A stretch of DNA of 64,000 bases from Enterobacter kobei (GCF_018323985.1 NZ_AP024590.1:3658001-3722000); one strand, 5' to 3'; positions 19,695 to 29,125 are shown, counted from the stretch's first letter. Program-made: numbers and translations. Notes: generated by a model from the letters alone, not told the origin.

Positions 19695-21413
19695 ATGCGT
19701 ACTAGCCAATATCTGCTCTCCACTCTGAAGGAGACACCTGCCGATGCCGAAGTCATCAGCCACCAGTTGATGCTGCGCGCCGGGATGATCCGCAAGCTGG
19801 CCTCCGGGTTATACACCTGGCTGCCGACCGGCCTGCGCGTTCTGAAAAAAGTCGAAAACATCGTGCGTGAAGAGATGAACAACGCCGGTGCGATCGAGGT
19901 GTCCATGCCGGTCGTTCAGCCCGCCGATCTATGGGTAGAAAGTGGCCGCTGGGAGCAGTATGGCCCGGAACTGCTGCGTTTTGTCGATCGTGGCGAACGT
20001 CCGTTCGTGCTCGGCCCGACGCATGAAGAAGTGATCACTGACCTGATCCGTAACGAGCTCAGCTCTTACAAACAGCTGCCGCTGAACTTCTTCCAGATCC
20101 AGACCAAGTTCCGTGACGAAGTTCGCCCGCGTTTCGGCGTGATGCGCTCCCGTGAATTCCTGATGAAAGATGCCTATTCCTTCCACACGTCTCAGGAATC
20201 CTTGCAGGAAACGTACGACGCGATGTACGCGGCTTACAGCAAAATCTTCAGCCGTATGGGTCTGGACTTCCGCGCAGTGCAGGCGGACACCGGTTCTATC
20301 GGCGGTAGCGCATCGCACGAATTCCAGGTGCTGGCGCAGAGCGGCGAAGACGATGTGATCTTCTCCGACAGCTCCGATTTTGCGGCTAACATTGAGTTTG
20401 CTGAAGCGCTGGCCCCGAAAGAACCGCGTGCCGCCGCGACGCAGGAAATGACGCTGGTCGATACGCCGAATGCGAAAACCATCGCCGAGCTGGTCGAGCA
20501 GTTTAATCTGCCAATCGAAAAAACCGTGAAAACGCTGCTGGTGAAAGCGGTTGAAGGCAGCAGTTCCCCGCTGATTGCACTGCTGGTTCGTGGCGATCAC
20601 GAACTGAACGAAGTGAAAGCTGAAAAACTGCCACAGGTTGCCAGCCCGCTGACCTTTGCCAGCGAAGAAGAGATCCGTGCACTGGTGAAAGCCGGTCCAG
20701 GCTCGCTGGGTCCGGTAAACCTGCCTGTGCCGGTGGTTATCGACCGTACCGTTGCCGCGATGAGCGACTTCTCTGCGGGCGCGAACATCGACGGAAAACA
20801 CTACTTTGGCATCAACTGGGATCGCGATGTGGCAACGCCAGAAGTTGCGGATCTGCGTAACGTGGTGGCCGGCGATCCAAGCCCGGATGGTAAGGGTACG
20901 CTCTTGATCAAACGCGGTATCGAAGTGGGTCATATTTTCCAGCTGGGCACCAAGTACTCCGAAGCGCTGAAAGCCTCTGTACAGGGTGAAGATGGCCGTA
21001 ACGTCACGCTGACCATGGGTTGCTACGGTATTGGTGTGACCCGTGTAGTGGCTGCCGCGATTGAGCAGAACCACGACGAACGCGGTATCGTCTGGCCTGA
21101 CGCCATCGCACCGTTCCAGGTCGCTATCCTGCCAATGAACATGCACAAATCCTTCCGTGTGCAGGAGCTGGCAGAGAAGCTGTACAGCGAACTGCGCGCG
21201 CAGGGTATTGAAGTGCTGATGGATGACCGTAAAGAGCGCCCGGGCGTGATGTTTGCAGACATGGAACTGATTGGCATTCCGCACACTATCGTCATCGGCG
21301 ACCGTAACCTCGACAGCGACGAAATCGAGTACAAATACCGTCGTAACGGCGAGAAGCAGATGATCAAAACCGGTGACATTCTGCCGTATCTGGTCAAGGC
21401 GATTAAAGGCTGA
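19695..21413 (+). CDS. proS: Prolyl-tRNA synthetase
   Basis: The 572-residue bacterial-type class II synthetase is as long as E. coli ProS. Start chosen at MRTSQYLL because this matches the family; an upstream in-frame ATG would add 13 unrelated residues. The catalytic core has motif 2 (FRDEVRPRFGVMRSREFLMKD) and motif 3 (GCYGIGVTR). The inserted editing domain (about 224-407) removes Ala mischarged on tRNA-Pro. The anticodon-binding domain is at the C-terminus. Confidence 0.98.
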   Translation: MRTSQYLLSTLKETPADAEVISHQLMLRAGMIRKLASGLYTWLPTGLRVLKKVENIVREEMNNAGAIEVSMPVVQPADLWVESGRWEQYGPELLRFVDRGERPFVLGPTHEEVITDLIRNELSSYKQLPLNFFQIQTKFRDEVRPRFGVMRSREFLMKDAYSFHTSQESLQETYDAMYAAYSKIFSRMGLDFRAVQADTGSIGGSASHEFQVLAQSGEDDVIFSDSSDFAANIEFAEALAPKEPRAAATQEMTLVDTPNAKTIAELVEQFNLPIEKTVKTLLVKAVEGSSSPLIALLVRGDHELNEVKAEKLPQVASPLTFASEEEIRALVKAGPGSLGPVNLPVPVVIDRTVAAMSDFSAGANIDGKHYFGINWDRDVATPEVADLRNVVAGDPSPDGKGTLLIKRGIEVGHIFQLGTKYSEALKASVQGEDGRNVTLTMGCYGIGVTRVVAAAIEQNHDERGIVWPDAIAPFQVAILPMNMHKSFRVQELAEKLYSELRAQGIEVLMDDRKERPGVMFADMELIGIPHTIVIGDRNLDSDEIEYKYRRNGEKQMIKTGDILPYLVKAIKG

Positions 21414-21423
21414 GGATTGTTAC

Positions 21424-21496
21424 TGCCCGGCGGCGCTGTCTTGACGGGCCTACATAAGCTCATGTAGGCCGCGTAAGACGCAGTCGCCACCCGGCA
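21424..21496. repeat. REP/BIME pair between proS and arfB
   Basis: Two REP-like units face each other: one at about 21424-21453 (TGCCCGGCGGCGCT then GACGGGCCTACA) and its inverted mate at 21464-21496 (TAGGCCGCGTAAGACGCAGT then CGCCACCCGGCA). The arrangement is that of enterobacterial BIME elements, which can stall exonucleases and bind gyrase or IHF. Confidence 0.75.
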
Positions 21497-21502
21497 AACG
21501 AC

Positions 21503-21537
21503 AGCCCGGTACAGGTTAACCTGACCGGGCTTTTTTT
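21503..21537 (+). terminator. Terminator of proS
   Basis: AGCCCGGT (21503-21510) pairs with ACCGGGCT (21524-21531), followed by seven T (21531-21537). The T-tract overlaps the stop codon of the convergent arfB gene. Confidence 0.88.
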
Positions 21538-21949
21538 ATGGGCGCACTTTCCCGCGCAAGGATTTAACGGACGATTTCTGGGCTTTACCCGCCAGACGCC
21601 GCTCTTTCGACGCGCGTGTGGGCCGCGTGGCGCGGCGACTTTTCTGCACCACGGTTAACTCTTTGATCAGCGATTCCAGTCGCGCCAGCGCCGCCTCACG
21701 ATTCATCTCCTGGCTGCGGTATTCCTGCGCCTTGATAATCACCACGCCTTCCGCAGTGATCAAATGGTGCGTCGCCGCCAGCAGGCGCTCTTTGTAAAAC
21801 TCCGGCAGGCTGGATGCGCGAATATCAAAGCGCAGATGAATAGCCGTCGAGGTTTTATTGACGTTTTGCCCGCCCGCGCCCTGCGAACGGATCGCCGTGA
21901 TCTCCAGTTCGTTATCCGGGATAGTGACGTTTGATGACAGCGTGATCAT
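21536..21949 (-). CDS. arfB: Alternative ribosome-rescue factor B, peptidyl-tRNA hydrolase
   Basis: The 137-residue protein (E. coli YaeJ, 140) has the GGQ motif (GAGGQNVNKTS, Gly-Gly-Gln at about 26-28) of class I release factors and a basic, unstructured tail (SRRATRPTRASKERRLAGK) that enters the empty mRNA channel. It hydrolyses peptidyl-tRNA on stalled ribosomes. Its start overlaps the end of yaeQ by 4 bases, as in E. coli. Confidence 0.97.
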   Translation of the reverse strand: MITLSSNVTIPDNELEITAIRSQGAGGQNVNKTSTAIHLRFDIRASSLPEFYKERLLAATHHLITAEGVVIIKAQEYRSQEMNREAALARLESLIKELTVVQKSRRATRPTRASKERRLAGKAQKSSVKSLRGKVRP

Positions 21950-22491
21950 GCCGGTTGTTGCCAGGTGGTCAGATGGATCTCAAGGTTATTCTGCGCATCA
22001 GACAGCCAGATCGCCCCTTCCTGAATAGTGGCCTGCAACGTCATGGTACGGGCGGCAAAGTCGCTGAGTTTCGCCAGCTGGTCATCATCCAGATACCAGA
22101 TGCTGAGGTTATTGTAGGTCGCGAGCTTGCTCTGGTTTTGCTGCCACCAGATTTGCGCTGACCGGCTGTTATAGGTAAACAACGCCACTTCTTTGGCCTG
22201 GGTGCAGGCTTTTTTGATGCGCCGCTCATCCGGCAGACCCAGCTCGATCCACAGGTCAATGCCCATATGATCGTTATGACGCCAGGCTTCCGGCTCATCT
22301 TCAGCGCTGAGGCCGCGAGAAAACTGTAAGCGCTCGTCAGCATATTTGATCCACGCCAGCAGGCGCAGCATCATGCGCTCCTGGGTTTCAGAAGGATGGC
22401 GGGCCAGCGTGAGCGTAGCATCCATAAACTGATTACGATCCAGATCGGCCACATTGACCGTCGCTTTATAAATTGTCGCTTTTAACGCCAT
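21946..22491 (-). CDS. yaeQ: YaeQ family protein, PD-(D/E)XK-like fold
   Basis: The start was set at MALKATIYKA, giving 181 residues as in E. coli; the longer frame upstream has no family support. YaeQ was once described as an RfaH suppressor and its structure resembles PD-(D/E)XK nucleases, but its biochemical role is unsettled. Conserved blocks include ARHPSETQERMMLRLLAW and DLWIELGLPDERRIKKA. It is translationally coupled to arfB. Confidence 0.93.
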   Translation of the reverse strand: MALKATIYKATVNVADLDRNQFMDATLTLARHPSETQERMMLRLLAWIKYADERLQFSRGLSAEDEPEAWRHNDHMGIDLWIELGLPDERRIKKACTQAKEVALFTYNSRSAQIWWQQNQSKLATYNNLSIWYLDDDQLAKLSDFAARTMTLQATIQEGAIWLSDAQNNLEIHLTTWQQPA

Positions 22492-22688
22492 GACACCACT
22501 CCTGCACAAATTTGTCCCCATTGTAGCGAATTCGGGGATAAAGCGCTGTTTACTCTTAAAGTAGTGACCGCTTACTACGCTGATAAAGCGCAAATGAGTA
22601 TGGTATAGTCACCTTGCTAAACAGAGTTTATCTTCGTAGGCTTAAACTTACATCCCATGGTGAAGTCAGCACACTGACAGGAGGGCAT

Positions 22689-22889
22689 GTGGAAAAATAT
22701 TGTGAGTTAATACGCAAGCGGTATGCGGAGATCGCCAGCGGAGACTTAGGGTATATCCCCGATGCGCTGGGCTGCGTGTTAAAAGTACTCAATGAAGTGG
22801 CCTCCGATAGTGCCGCTTCCGAGTCTGTCAGGGAAAAGGCGGCGTTTGCTGCCGCGAACTTACTGGTGAGCGATTATGTCAATGAATGA
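22689..22889 (+). CDS. yaeP: Small conserved protein YaeP (UPF0253)
   Basis: The 66-residue protein starts at a GTG preceded by a strong ACAGGAGGG site, giving the E. coli length (VEKYCELIRKRYAEIASGDLGY). Function unknown. Its end overlaps rof, and the pair is conserved together, so a link to Rho control is plausible but unproven. Confidence 0.93.
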   Translation: MEKYCELIRKRYAEIASGDLGYIPDALGCVLKVLNEVASDSAASESVREKAAFAAANLLVSDYVNE

Positions 22890-23136
22890 TACTTATCAAC
22901 CCATCAATTGTGATGACTATGACAACCTCGAGCTCGCCTGCCAGCATCATCTTTTACTGACGCTGGAACTCAAAGACGGCGAAGTTTTGCAGGCAAAAGC
23001 CAGTGACCTGGTGATGCGTAAGAACGTTGAATATCTGGTCGCTGATGCCGCTGGCACGACGCGGGAACTCCGCCTCGACAGAATAGCCAGCTTCAGCCAT
23101 CCGCAAATCGGCACCGTCGTGGTGAGCGAGTCCTGA
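22876..23136 (+). CDS. rof: Rho-binding antiterminator Rof (YaeO)
   Basis: The 86-residue protein (84 if the second ATG at 22882 is used) binds the Rho hexamer and blocks its primary RNA sites, reducing Rho-dependent termination. Conserved segments are NDTYQPINCDDYDNLELACQHH and VEYLVADAAGTTRELRLD. It overlaps the end of yaeP by about 8-14 bases. Confidence 0.95.
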   Translation: MSMNDTYQPINCDDYDNLELACQHHLLLTLELKDGEVLQAKASDLVMRKNVEYLVADAAGTTRELRLDRIASFSHPQIGTVVVSES

Positions 23137-23146
23137 GTCAAATATG

Positions 23147-23165
23147 CGGGCAGCCTGGCTGCCCG
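23147..23165. terminator. Hairpin between convergent rof and tilS
   Basis: CGGGCAGC (23147-23154) pairs perfectly with GCTGCCCG (23158-23165) across a 3-base loop. It abuts the tilS stop codon. T-rich flanks are weak on both sides, so it is a modest, possibly bidirectional terminator. Confidence 0.6.
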
Positions 23166-24458
23166 TTATCTTGTCCATCTCAACGTAAAACCCGTTTCAT
23201 CTTCTGCCAGCCCATCCCGGGTAATAAACTGCCCCGCCGCCGCGATCGGCGTTTCACCATAAAACAGAATTGGCGTGTTATCCCGCTGCCAGGGCGGCAC
23301 CCCCAGCTCCTGCCAGATTTTTTTCAGCTTGCGTCCCCCTGCACGGCCAACAATATGTAACGTTCCCGGCGCGTAAAAACGCACCGTTACCGGCTCTCCG
23401 GCATGCGGGGCGCGTATCTCACCATCCGGGATCAGTTGCAGTTGCCCGAGACCGGCGGGTAACGTCAGTGGCGTGAAAGGATCCTCCCAGCCGAGCTGCG
23501 TATCGCGCTGCCCGGGCGTAATCTGAACCCACCACAGCCGCCCCTGATAGCGGCGGATCTCACCCTCCCCCAGCTTCACACCGGGAGTGGCATCGTCGCG
23601 CGCCAGCGCCACTTCCTGCCAGATGCGCGCCAGCCTGTCCCGCGACGGCATAACCACGCCCAGCTGCGCCAGCCAGCGACGCAGGATCGCCGCGCGTCGG
23701 GTAGCGCTTTTGGTGATCAGCGGGGCGATATGCAGCGCACCGGCTGCCGTGGTCAGCGCAGCCAGCTCATCGGCCAGCAATTCGTCCAGCAACTGCTCCT
23801 GCTCGCCACACAGCGCCGCGCTGCGCGCAACCGCGTCGGCAAAATGCGGCCAGCGGGTAGTGAGCACCGGCAGGACATGCAAACGCAAAAAATTGCGGTC
23901 ATATTTGTCGTCCTGATTACTGTCATCCTCGATCCAGCGCAGCGCGTGTTGTTGCGCCCAGGCCTCCAGCGCCGTACGGCGCGTCTGGAGCAGAGGCCGC
24001 AGCAAAAGCGTGTCGCCAAAAGGCAGGGACGCGGGCATCGCTGCCAGCCCTGCCGGCCCGCTGCCACGCTTTAACGCCAGCAGAAAAGTTTCGCTTTGAT
24101 CGTCCAGATGCTGGGCGGTGAGCAGCACCTCGCCGGGGATGAGCGTCTCACGAAAAGCCTGATAACGCGCCTGGCGGGCCTGCGCTTCGATACTTTCTCC
24201 TGCCAGGTTTACGTGCACGCGCACGATGGAAAGCGGTACCTGCCACTGTGCACACAGCGCCTGGCAGTGCTCCACCCATTCATCCGCATGGGCGCTCAGA
24301 CCGTGATGCACGTGGATCGCGCGCAGCGACACATCCGGTTGCTGTTCACGCCAGCACACCAGTTGATGCAGCAGTACGGTGGAATCGAGCCCACCGCTGA
24401 ACCCCACCAGCAGCTGGCGATGCGGTTCAAGGAACTGTGCAAGGGCGGAAATTGTCAT
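23166..24458 (-). CDS. tilS: tRNA-Ile lysidine synthetase
   Basis: Start set at MTISALAQFLEP, giving 430 residues (E. coli 432); the open frame upstream runs into the neighbouring terminator and has no homology. The N-type ATP pyrophosphatase P-loop SGGLDST lies at 20-26. Then come LTAQHLDDQSETFLLALKRGSG and the C-terminal TilS domain with GGRKLKKIWQELGVPPW. The enzyme joins lysine to C34 of tRNA-Ile(CAU) so that it reads AUA. Confidence 0.97.
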   Translation of the reverse strand: MTISALAQFLEPHRQLLVGFSGGLDSTVLLHQLVCWREQQPDVSLRAIHVHHGLSAHADEWVEHCQALCAQWQVPLSIVRVHVNLAGESIEAQARQARYQAFRETLIPGEVLLTAQHLDDQSETFLLALKRGSGPAGLAAMPASLPFGDTLLLRPLLQTRRTALEAWAQQHALRWIEDDSNQDDKYDRNFLRLHVLPVLTTRWPHFADAVARSAALCGEQEQLLDELLADELAALTTAAGALHIAPLITKSATRRAAILRRWLAQLGVVMPSRDRLARIWQEVALARDDATPGVKLGEGEIRRYQGRLWWVQITPGQRDTQLGWEDPFTPLTLPAGLGQLQLIPDGEIRAPHAGEPVTVRFYAPGTLHIVGRAGGRKLKKIWQELGVPPWQRDNTPILFYGETPIAAAGQFITRDGLAEDETGFTLRWTR

Positions 24459-24470
24459 GGTGATCGCAGT

Positions 24471-24506
24471 AAAAGGAAGATGCCGGTACGTTACCGGGCA
24501 TCTTCC
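24471..24506 (-). terminator. Terminator of yaeR
   Basis: On the minus strand, GGAAGATGCC pairs with GGCATCTTCC across an inner stem and loop (24475-24506), followed by TTTT (24474-24471). It separates yaeR from tilS. Confidence 0.8.
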
Positions 24507-24519
24507 ACAGAGGCAAATG

Positions 24520-24909
24520 TTACTGCTGGTAAAGTTCCAGCGGCAGACCGTCGGGATCGTTAAAGAACGTGAAGCGTTTGCCGGTAAAGGGATCGACACG
24601 CACCGGTTCGCACTTCACCTTATGCGCTTCCAGATGGGCGATAGCCGCATCGACGTCATCCACGCTGAACGCCAGGTGGCGTAACCCGCAGGCTTCCGGA
24701 TGGCTCGGGCGCGCCGGCGGAAACGGAAATGAAAACAGCTCGATCACATACTGGCCGTTCAGCGCCAGATCCCCTTTCCAGGAGTCCCGCTCTGCGCGGT
24801 AGGCTTCACTCTGTAAGGTAAAGCCCAGAATGTCGCAGTAAAATGCCTTACTGCGGGTGTAATCGCTCGCGATGATCGCGATATGGTGAACCTGTTTTAA
24901 GCCGAGCAT
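24520..24909 (-). CDS. yaeR: VOC-family (glyoxalase/bleomycin resistance-like) metalloprotein YaeR
   Basis: Start set at MLGLKQVHHIAI, 129 residues as in E. coli, with a GGAGAC site before it. Two beta-alpha-beta-beta-beta units carry the metal ligands of this fold, His in VHHIAI, His in LRHLAFSVDD and Glu in LPLELYQQ. The substrate is not known. It follows ldcC by 58 bases on the same strand. Confidence 0.92.
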   Translation of the reverse strand: MLGLKQVHHIAIIASDYTRSKAFYCDILGFTLQSEAYRAERDSWKGDLALNGQYVIELFSFPFPPARPSHPEACGLRHLAFSVDDVDAAIAHLEAHKVKCEPVRVDPFTGKRFTFFNDPDGLPLELYQQ

Positions 24910-24967
24910 GCTGTCTCCTTTTTCCGATCCCTGCACGTTACGATCGCCCGTTGCGCTCTGCAAGGGG

Positions 24968-27106
24968 TCAGCCCTGTTTTAGGACTCGTACCCGGTAGAT
25001 GCCCTCTTCATCGCGCTTCGCCCCGTGAATGTCGGTTTCAAAACCGGGATAATGGCGGCCTATGGCACAGAGCATTAACAGGAAATCCAGCACGGCGCGG
25101 CTCTCGCGGGTGATCATCTCTCCCGGCATCAGCAGCGGCACGCCCGGCGGGTAAGGCAGGATCATATTGGCCGACACGCGATCGACAATCTCCTCCAGCG
25201 CCACGGTTTCCACCTCGCCTTTCACCTGCTGCTGCCAGGCCTGGTGCGGGGTCATGCGCATGGTGGGCAGCACGTCAAAAGCCTGCAACATCAGACGCGG
25301 CAGATCGTGCTGACGGATCAGCTGATGAATGCCCTTCGCCAGATCCTGAATGCGCATGTTGCGGTAAAAATCGGGATCTTCCGCATAGAGATCCGGCAGC
25401 ATGTTTTTCACCCGCAGATTGAGATCGTAGGCGCGCTTGAACTCCATCAGCCCGCGCAACAGCCCCATCGCTCGCGTTTTGTCGATACCGATACTGAACA
25501 GGAACAGCAGATTGTAAGGCCCGGTTTTTTCCACCACCACGCCACGCTCATCAAGGAATTTCGCCACCAGCGCCGCCGGGATCCCCTCTCCGCTCATGTT
25601 GCCCTGCTCATCCATGCCAGGGGTGAGAATAGTCACCTTGACCGGATCGAGAAACATATGATCGGCGTCCGCGTCACGGAATCCATGCCAGCTTTCCCCC
25701 GGCGCGACCGGCCAGCAATCGGCTTCATCAATCTCCTCTGGCTGCCAGATGTCAAAGAACCAGCCGTCGGCTTCATCTTTCAGCCGCTGCACTTCTTTAC
25801 GGAAATGCAGGGCCCGTTCAACGGAACGGTTAATCAGCCGCTTGCCGGGATTGCCGCGCAGCATTGCCGCCGCCGTTTCAATAGATGCCACCAGTGGATA
25901 GCTCGGTGAAGTCGTGGTGTGCATCATATAGGCTTCGTTAAAGGTCTCTTCGTCGTACTCGCCTTTAATGTGGATCAGTGAAGCCTGAGAAAACGCCGCC
26001 AGCATTTTGTGCGTCGACTGAGTTTCGAAGAAAACTTTGCCCGGCACGCGTTCGCCACTCATGCCGCTTTTACCGGCATAGATGGGATGGAAATTGGTGT
26101 ACGGCACCCAGGCGGAATCAAAATGAATCGAAGGTACATCGAGGGTTTTCTTGATCCAGTCGGTGTTATACAGCAGCCCGTCATAGGTGGAGTTGGTGAT
26201 CACCGCATGCACCGGCCAGGCCGCGCCGGTAGTCGTCGCCACCTTTGTCGCGATACTTTCATGGCTGAATTCACGGCGTGGAATGCCACCCAGAATACCC
26301 AGCGCGTTACGTCCGGGCTTCAGCCACAGCGGCACAACATCGCTCATCATTAACAGATGGGCGAGGGATTTATGGCAGTTACGGTCAATCAGCAACGTGC
26401 TGCCGGTGGGGGCAGCATACATGCCGACGATTTTGTTCGACGTCGAGGTGCCATTCGTCACCATATAGCTCTGCTCAGCGCCAAAGGTGCGGGCGATGTA
26501 CTCTTCCGCCTCCAGATGCGGGCCGGTGTGATCGAGCAGCGAGCCCAGCTCGGTGACAGAAATCGACACATCCGCTTTCAGCGTATTACCGCCAAAGAAG
26601 TCGTAAAACAGGCAGCCCACCGGACTTTTTTGATAGGCCGTTCCCGCCATATGGCCTGGCGTGCAAAAGGTGTATTTCCCCTCTTTCACATAGGTGTAGA
26701 GCGCGCGGGTAAAGGGTGGCGTAATGTTTTCGAGATATTCTCTGGTGTACTGCTCAATGCGGGTGGCGATGTCTTCAGCGACATCCAGCGCGTATTCGAA
26801 GAACCACAGCGCCATACGCATATCGTGGGCGCTAACGTCCAGCGTTGAGTGGGTATTGATAAAAGCATACAGCGGCAGATATTCATTGAGCTGGTTGATG
26901 TCGCTGCACAGCTCGATACCGTACTCGTCCCAGTCAAAAATGACGCCGCAGATACGCGGGTTATGCTCAATAAACTTCAGCAGATCGGCACTGCTCTGCG
27001 GAAAGATGATCTTAAAACCTTGTTTTTCCAGTGCAATGACCAGTTCGTTGACCGGCTCATCTTTATAAAAAACGCCATGCGTTCCCATAATGGCAATAAT
27101 ATTCAC
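24968..27106 (-). CDS. ldcC: Constitutive lysine decarboxylase
   Basis: The 712-residue PLP enzyme (E. coli LdcC 713) converts lysine to cadaverine and CO2. The N-terminal wing domain, the PLP site with STHKML (Lys near 367) and the C-terminal domain are all present. Locus and sequence point to LdcC rather than the acid-induced CadA, since no cadB or cadC is adjacent. In E. coli it is the low-level, RpoS-linked isozyme. Confidence 0.96.
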   Translation of the reverse strand: MNIIAIMGTHGVFYKDEPVNELVIALEKQGFKIIFPQSSADLLKFIEHNPRICGVIFDWDEYGIELCSDINQLNEYLPLYAFINTHSTLDVSAHDMRMALWFFEYALDVAEDIATRIEQYTREYLENITPPFTRALYTYVKEGKYTFCTPGHMAGTAYQKSPVGCLFYDFFGGNTLKADVSISVTELGSLLDHTGPHLEAEEYIARTFGAEQSYMVTNGTSTSNKIVGMYAAPTGSTLLIDRNCHKSLAHLLMMSDVVPLWLKPGRNALGILGGIPRREFSHESIATKVATTTGAAWPVHAVITNSTYDGLLYNTDWIKKTLDVPSIHFDSAWVPYTNFHPIYAGKSGMSGERVPGKVFFETQSTHKMLAAFSQASLIHIKGEYDEETFNEAYMMHTTTSPSYPLVASIETAAAMLRGNPGKRLINRSVERALHFRKEVQRLKDEADGWFFDIWQPEEIDEADCWPVAPGESWHGFRDADADHMFLDPVKVTILTPGMDEQGNMSGEGIPAALVAKFLDERGVVVEKTGPYNLLFLFSIGIDKTRAMGLLRGLMEFKRAYDLNLRVKNMLPDLYAEDPDFYRNMRIQDLAKGIHQLIRQHDLPRLMLQAFDVLPTMRMTPHQAWQQQVKGEVETVALEEIVDRVSANMILPYPPGVPLLMPGEMITRESRAVLDFLLMLCAIGRHYPGFETDIHGAKRDEEGIYRVRVLKQG

Positions 27107-27151
27107 ACGTCACTCCTGCAAAAAACCTTCTGTAAGCATAGACGACGTGGA

Positions 27152-27178
27152 CCACGCCAGCGGCAAGCGCTGGCGTGG
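27152..27178. terminator. Perfect 11-bp inverted repeat between the chitinase gene and ldcC
   Basis: CCACGCCAGCG (27152-27162) pairs with CGCTGGCGTGG (27168-27178) across a 5-base loop, just after the chitinase stop. There is no T-tract, so it may protect the 3' end or act with Rho. Confidence 0.6.
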
Positions 27179-27184
27179 CGAGGG

Positions 27185-28957
27185 TTAAAGAGCGTTCCAG
27201 GCATCCTGCCAGGCAATGCCTGCTCCTGGCTCATAGTACGCCGGGGAAGAGTTGCACCATGCGCCGTTCGGGAAGGGCTTGCACTGGAAGAGTTTGCCGT
27301 TATTGATCACGATGTCACCCGATTTCCAGTTGCCTTTACCGCTCCATGCCGGATAGGTCATCGCGCCGCTGTCATCGGCAGGCGTCGCGGCTTTCGCTTT
27401 GACATTCAGCGTATAGGTCGCGGTATGCGTCAGCTTGCCGTCACTCACCGTCAGGCTAAAGACATACTGCGTGTCTTTCGCGGTGGCCGGTACGGTGAAG
27501 GCGAGCACCGACTTGTCTTTGCCGGTGATGATCTGACCGTCCTGCAGGATCCAACTGTAGGTTAGTGCATCGCCGTTCGCATCCGATGAGCCTGCCCCGC
27601 TTAGCGAAACCTGGCTGCCACTTTCCACCGCCCCAACCGGTCCGGCAATATGGGCGACGGGTGCCTGGTTTGCGTTATCCGGCGCAGGCGCAGGAGTAAC
27701 CGGCGTTTCAGGTTCTGGTGCTACTGTGCCGCCGTCATCCACCAGCTTAACATTGAAGAAGTGCTGTACACATTTACCGTAGTCCCCAGCTTTGAAGGCG
27801 CTGAACGGCGTCTGGTATCCCACCAGTTGGCAAGCATACGTCTCCCCTGTCGGTGTATCGGCTGACCAGCCCCAATCCTGTTCCCAGTAAATGGGTAGTG
27901 CGCCAGCGCCGCCCTCGTCAAACTGCTTCATATTTTTGCAGCCAAGTACCTCATCGGCAGGCACGGTGACCTTCAGGTATTTTGCAAACTCCTGATAATA
28001 GCTAATACGATTAAGAGACTGGGCATTTTCTGCCGCGCCTCCACATTCCACGCCGCCATTAATGATCTGGATGGAGACGCCAAAACCGCTGACCAGCCCG
28101 TTCGCTTTATCACGTTCGTTAGGTTTCCAGGTACCATCTATAACGTGCAACATGCTGGGTTTCGGCGGCTGCGGATACACAAAGAAGAAGACCGCACTGG
28201 CGAGGTTTAACCAGGTATCGGCCACCAGCTCGGGTTTTTCCAGCAGGGTTTTTACGTCACCATACATGGCGTCCGAGAAGGGGCCGTAATTGTAGTTATA
28301 AGACAGTTGCTTCGCACCGCGGCCAAAATAACTCATGTAGTCGCCGTCTTTATCCTTACCACACGGCCAGGTCTGTCCTTGCCAGACATCCGGGTTGCAT
28401 TCGCCGTTGTAGCCGCCTTTCTGCCCTTCACTCCAACCCATTTCCCGTAAATAAACCAGCGCCTGGCGCCATTCCGCTTCCGGACGCCAGTTTTCATGAC
28501 CGCCCGTCTCCTGCGCAAAATGCGCAAACATCGTCGCCAGCGATTTACGACAGATGGCGTCAGCATTACGTCCATCGCTGTAATTGCCACATACAGCCGG
28601 AAATTTACTGATTGCTTTCAGAAAGTTGCTGTAGGTGTACTCAGGTGCACGCAGCGGGAAAAGGTAATCCCAGTCGCTGCTGCGAATAATGCTTTCGACA
28701 CGCTTCACATTGGGCGGATTTTCCGCGCGGCCCGGTGCCACCTTTTCCACTTCCGCATTATCCAGGGTGGCAATGGAGGTTTTAACTGACTGCATTAGCG
28801 GCGAACTGGTCAGCTGCTGTTCTTTTTTCGCCAGATCGCTGGCCTTGATGGTGTAAGGCGCACTGGTGGTCGCTTTCAGGGCGGCCTGGCCTGTTGACAG
28901 GCTCAGCAACACGCCGGCAGCTATCGCGCTCAGAAGTATGGTTTTTTGTCGTTTCAT
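27185..28957 (-). CDS. Secreted family 19 chitinase with PKD and chitin-binding domains
   Basis: Start set at MKRQKTILL behind GAGGGG, giving 590 residues with a signal peptide cleaved near residue 25. The GH19 catalytic domain (about 85-415) shows FAHFAQETGGHEN with the likely acid Glu150, YFGRGAKQLSYNYNYG, and INGGVECGG, as in plant and bacterial GH19 enzymes. A Pro-rich linker leads to a PKD domain (about 440-525, SGAGSSDANGDALTYSW) and a C-terminal ChtBD3/CBM5-type domain (535-590, YPAWSGKGNWKSGDIV, AWQDAWNAL). It should cut beta-1,4 bonds of chitin outside the cytoplasm. E. coli has no gene here between ldcC and accA. It has its own terminator-like repeat downstream. Confidence 0.93.
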   Translation of the reverse strand: MKRQKTILLSAIAAGVLLSLSTGQAALKATTSAPYTIKASDLAKKEQQLTSSPLMQSVKTSIATLDNAEVEKVAPGRAENPPNVKRVESIIRSSDWDYLFPLRAPEYTYSNFLKAISKFPAVCGNYSDGRNADAICRKSLATMFAHFAQETGGHENWRPEAEWRQALVYLREMGWSEGQKGGYNGECNPDVWQGQTWPCGKDKDGDYMSYFGRGAKQLSYNYNYGPFSDAMYGDVKTLLEKPELVADTWLNLASAVFFFVYPQPPKPSMLHVIDGTWKPNERDKANGLVSGFGVSIQIINGGVECGGAAENAQSLNRISYYQEFAKYLKVTVPADEVLGCKNMKQFDEGGAGALPIYWEQDWGWSADTPTGETYACQLVGYQTPFSAFKAGDYGKCVQHFFNVKLVDDGGTVAPEPETPVTPAPAPDNANQAPVAHIAGPVGAVESGSQVSLSGAGSSDANGDALTYSWILQDGQIITGKDKSVLAFTVPATAKDTQYVFSLTVSDGKLTHTATYTLNVKAKAATPADDSGAMTYPAWSGKGNWKSGDIVINNGKLFQCKPFPNGAWCNSSPAYYEPGAGIAWQDAWNAL

Positions 28958-29096
28958 CAGGATTCCCCTCGTTAGTTTTATCCGTATTGCGCAGGCCAAC
29001 TCCATGTCGCAACGCCCTGAGTGTAGGGGGGATAAAAAGAGGAAAATCTCACGTCATCTCATCGGCGGGATCACAACTCATCAGCATGATGAGATG

Positions 29097-29125
29097 ATAA
29101 AAAAAGGGCCGGTATAACCGACCCT
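29097..29125 (-). terminator. Terminator after accA
   Basis: On the minus strand, AAGGGTCGGT and ACCGGCCCTT form a 10-bp stem with one G-U pair, followed by a run of T (29105-29099). It ends the long lpx-dnaE-accA transcript and isolates the chitinase gene. Confidence 0.9.

Noticed and set aside
24968..27106. A functional link between lysine decarboxylase and the lysine-like adenylation code
   Set aside because: ldcC is at its conserved core locus, 23 kb from the cluster and on the other strand, so the link is coincidental.
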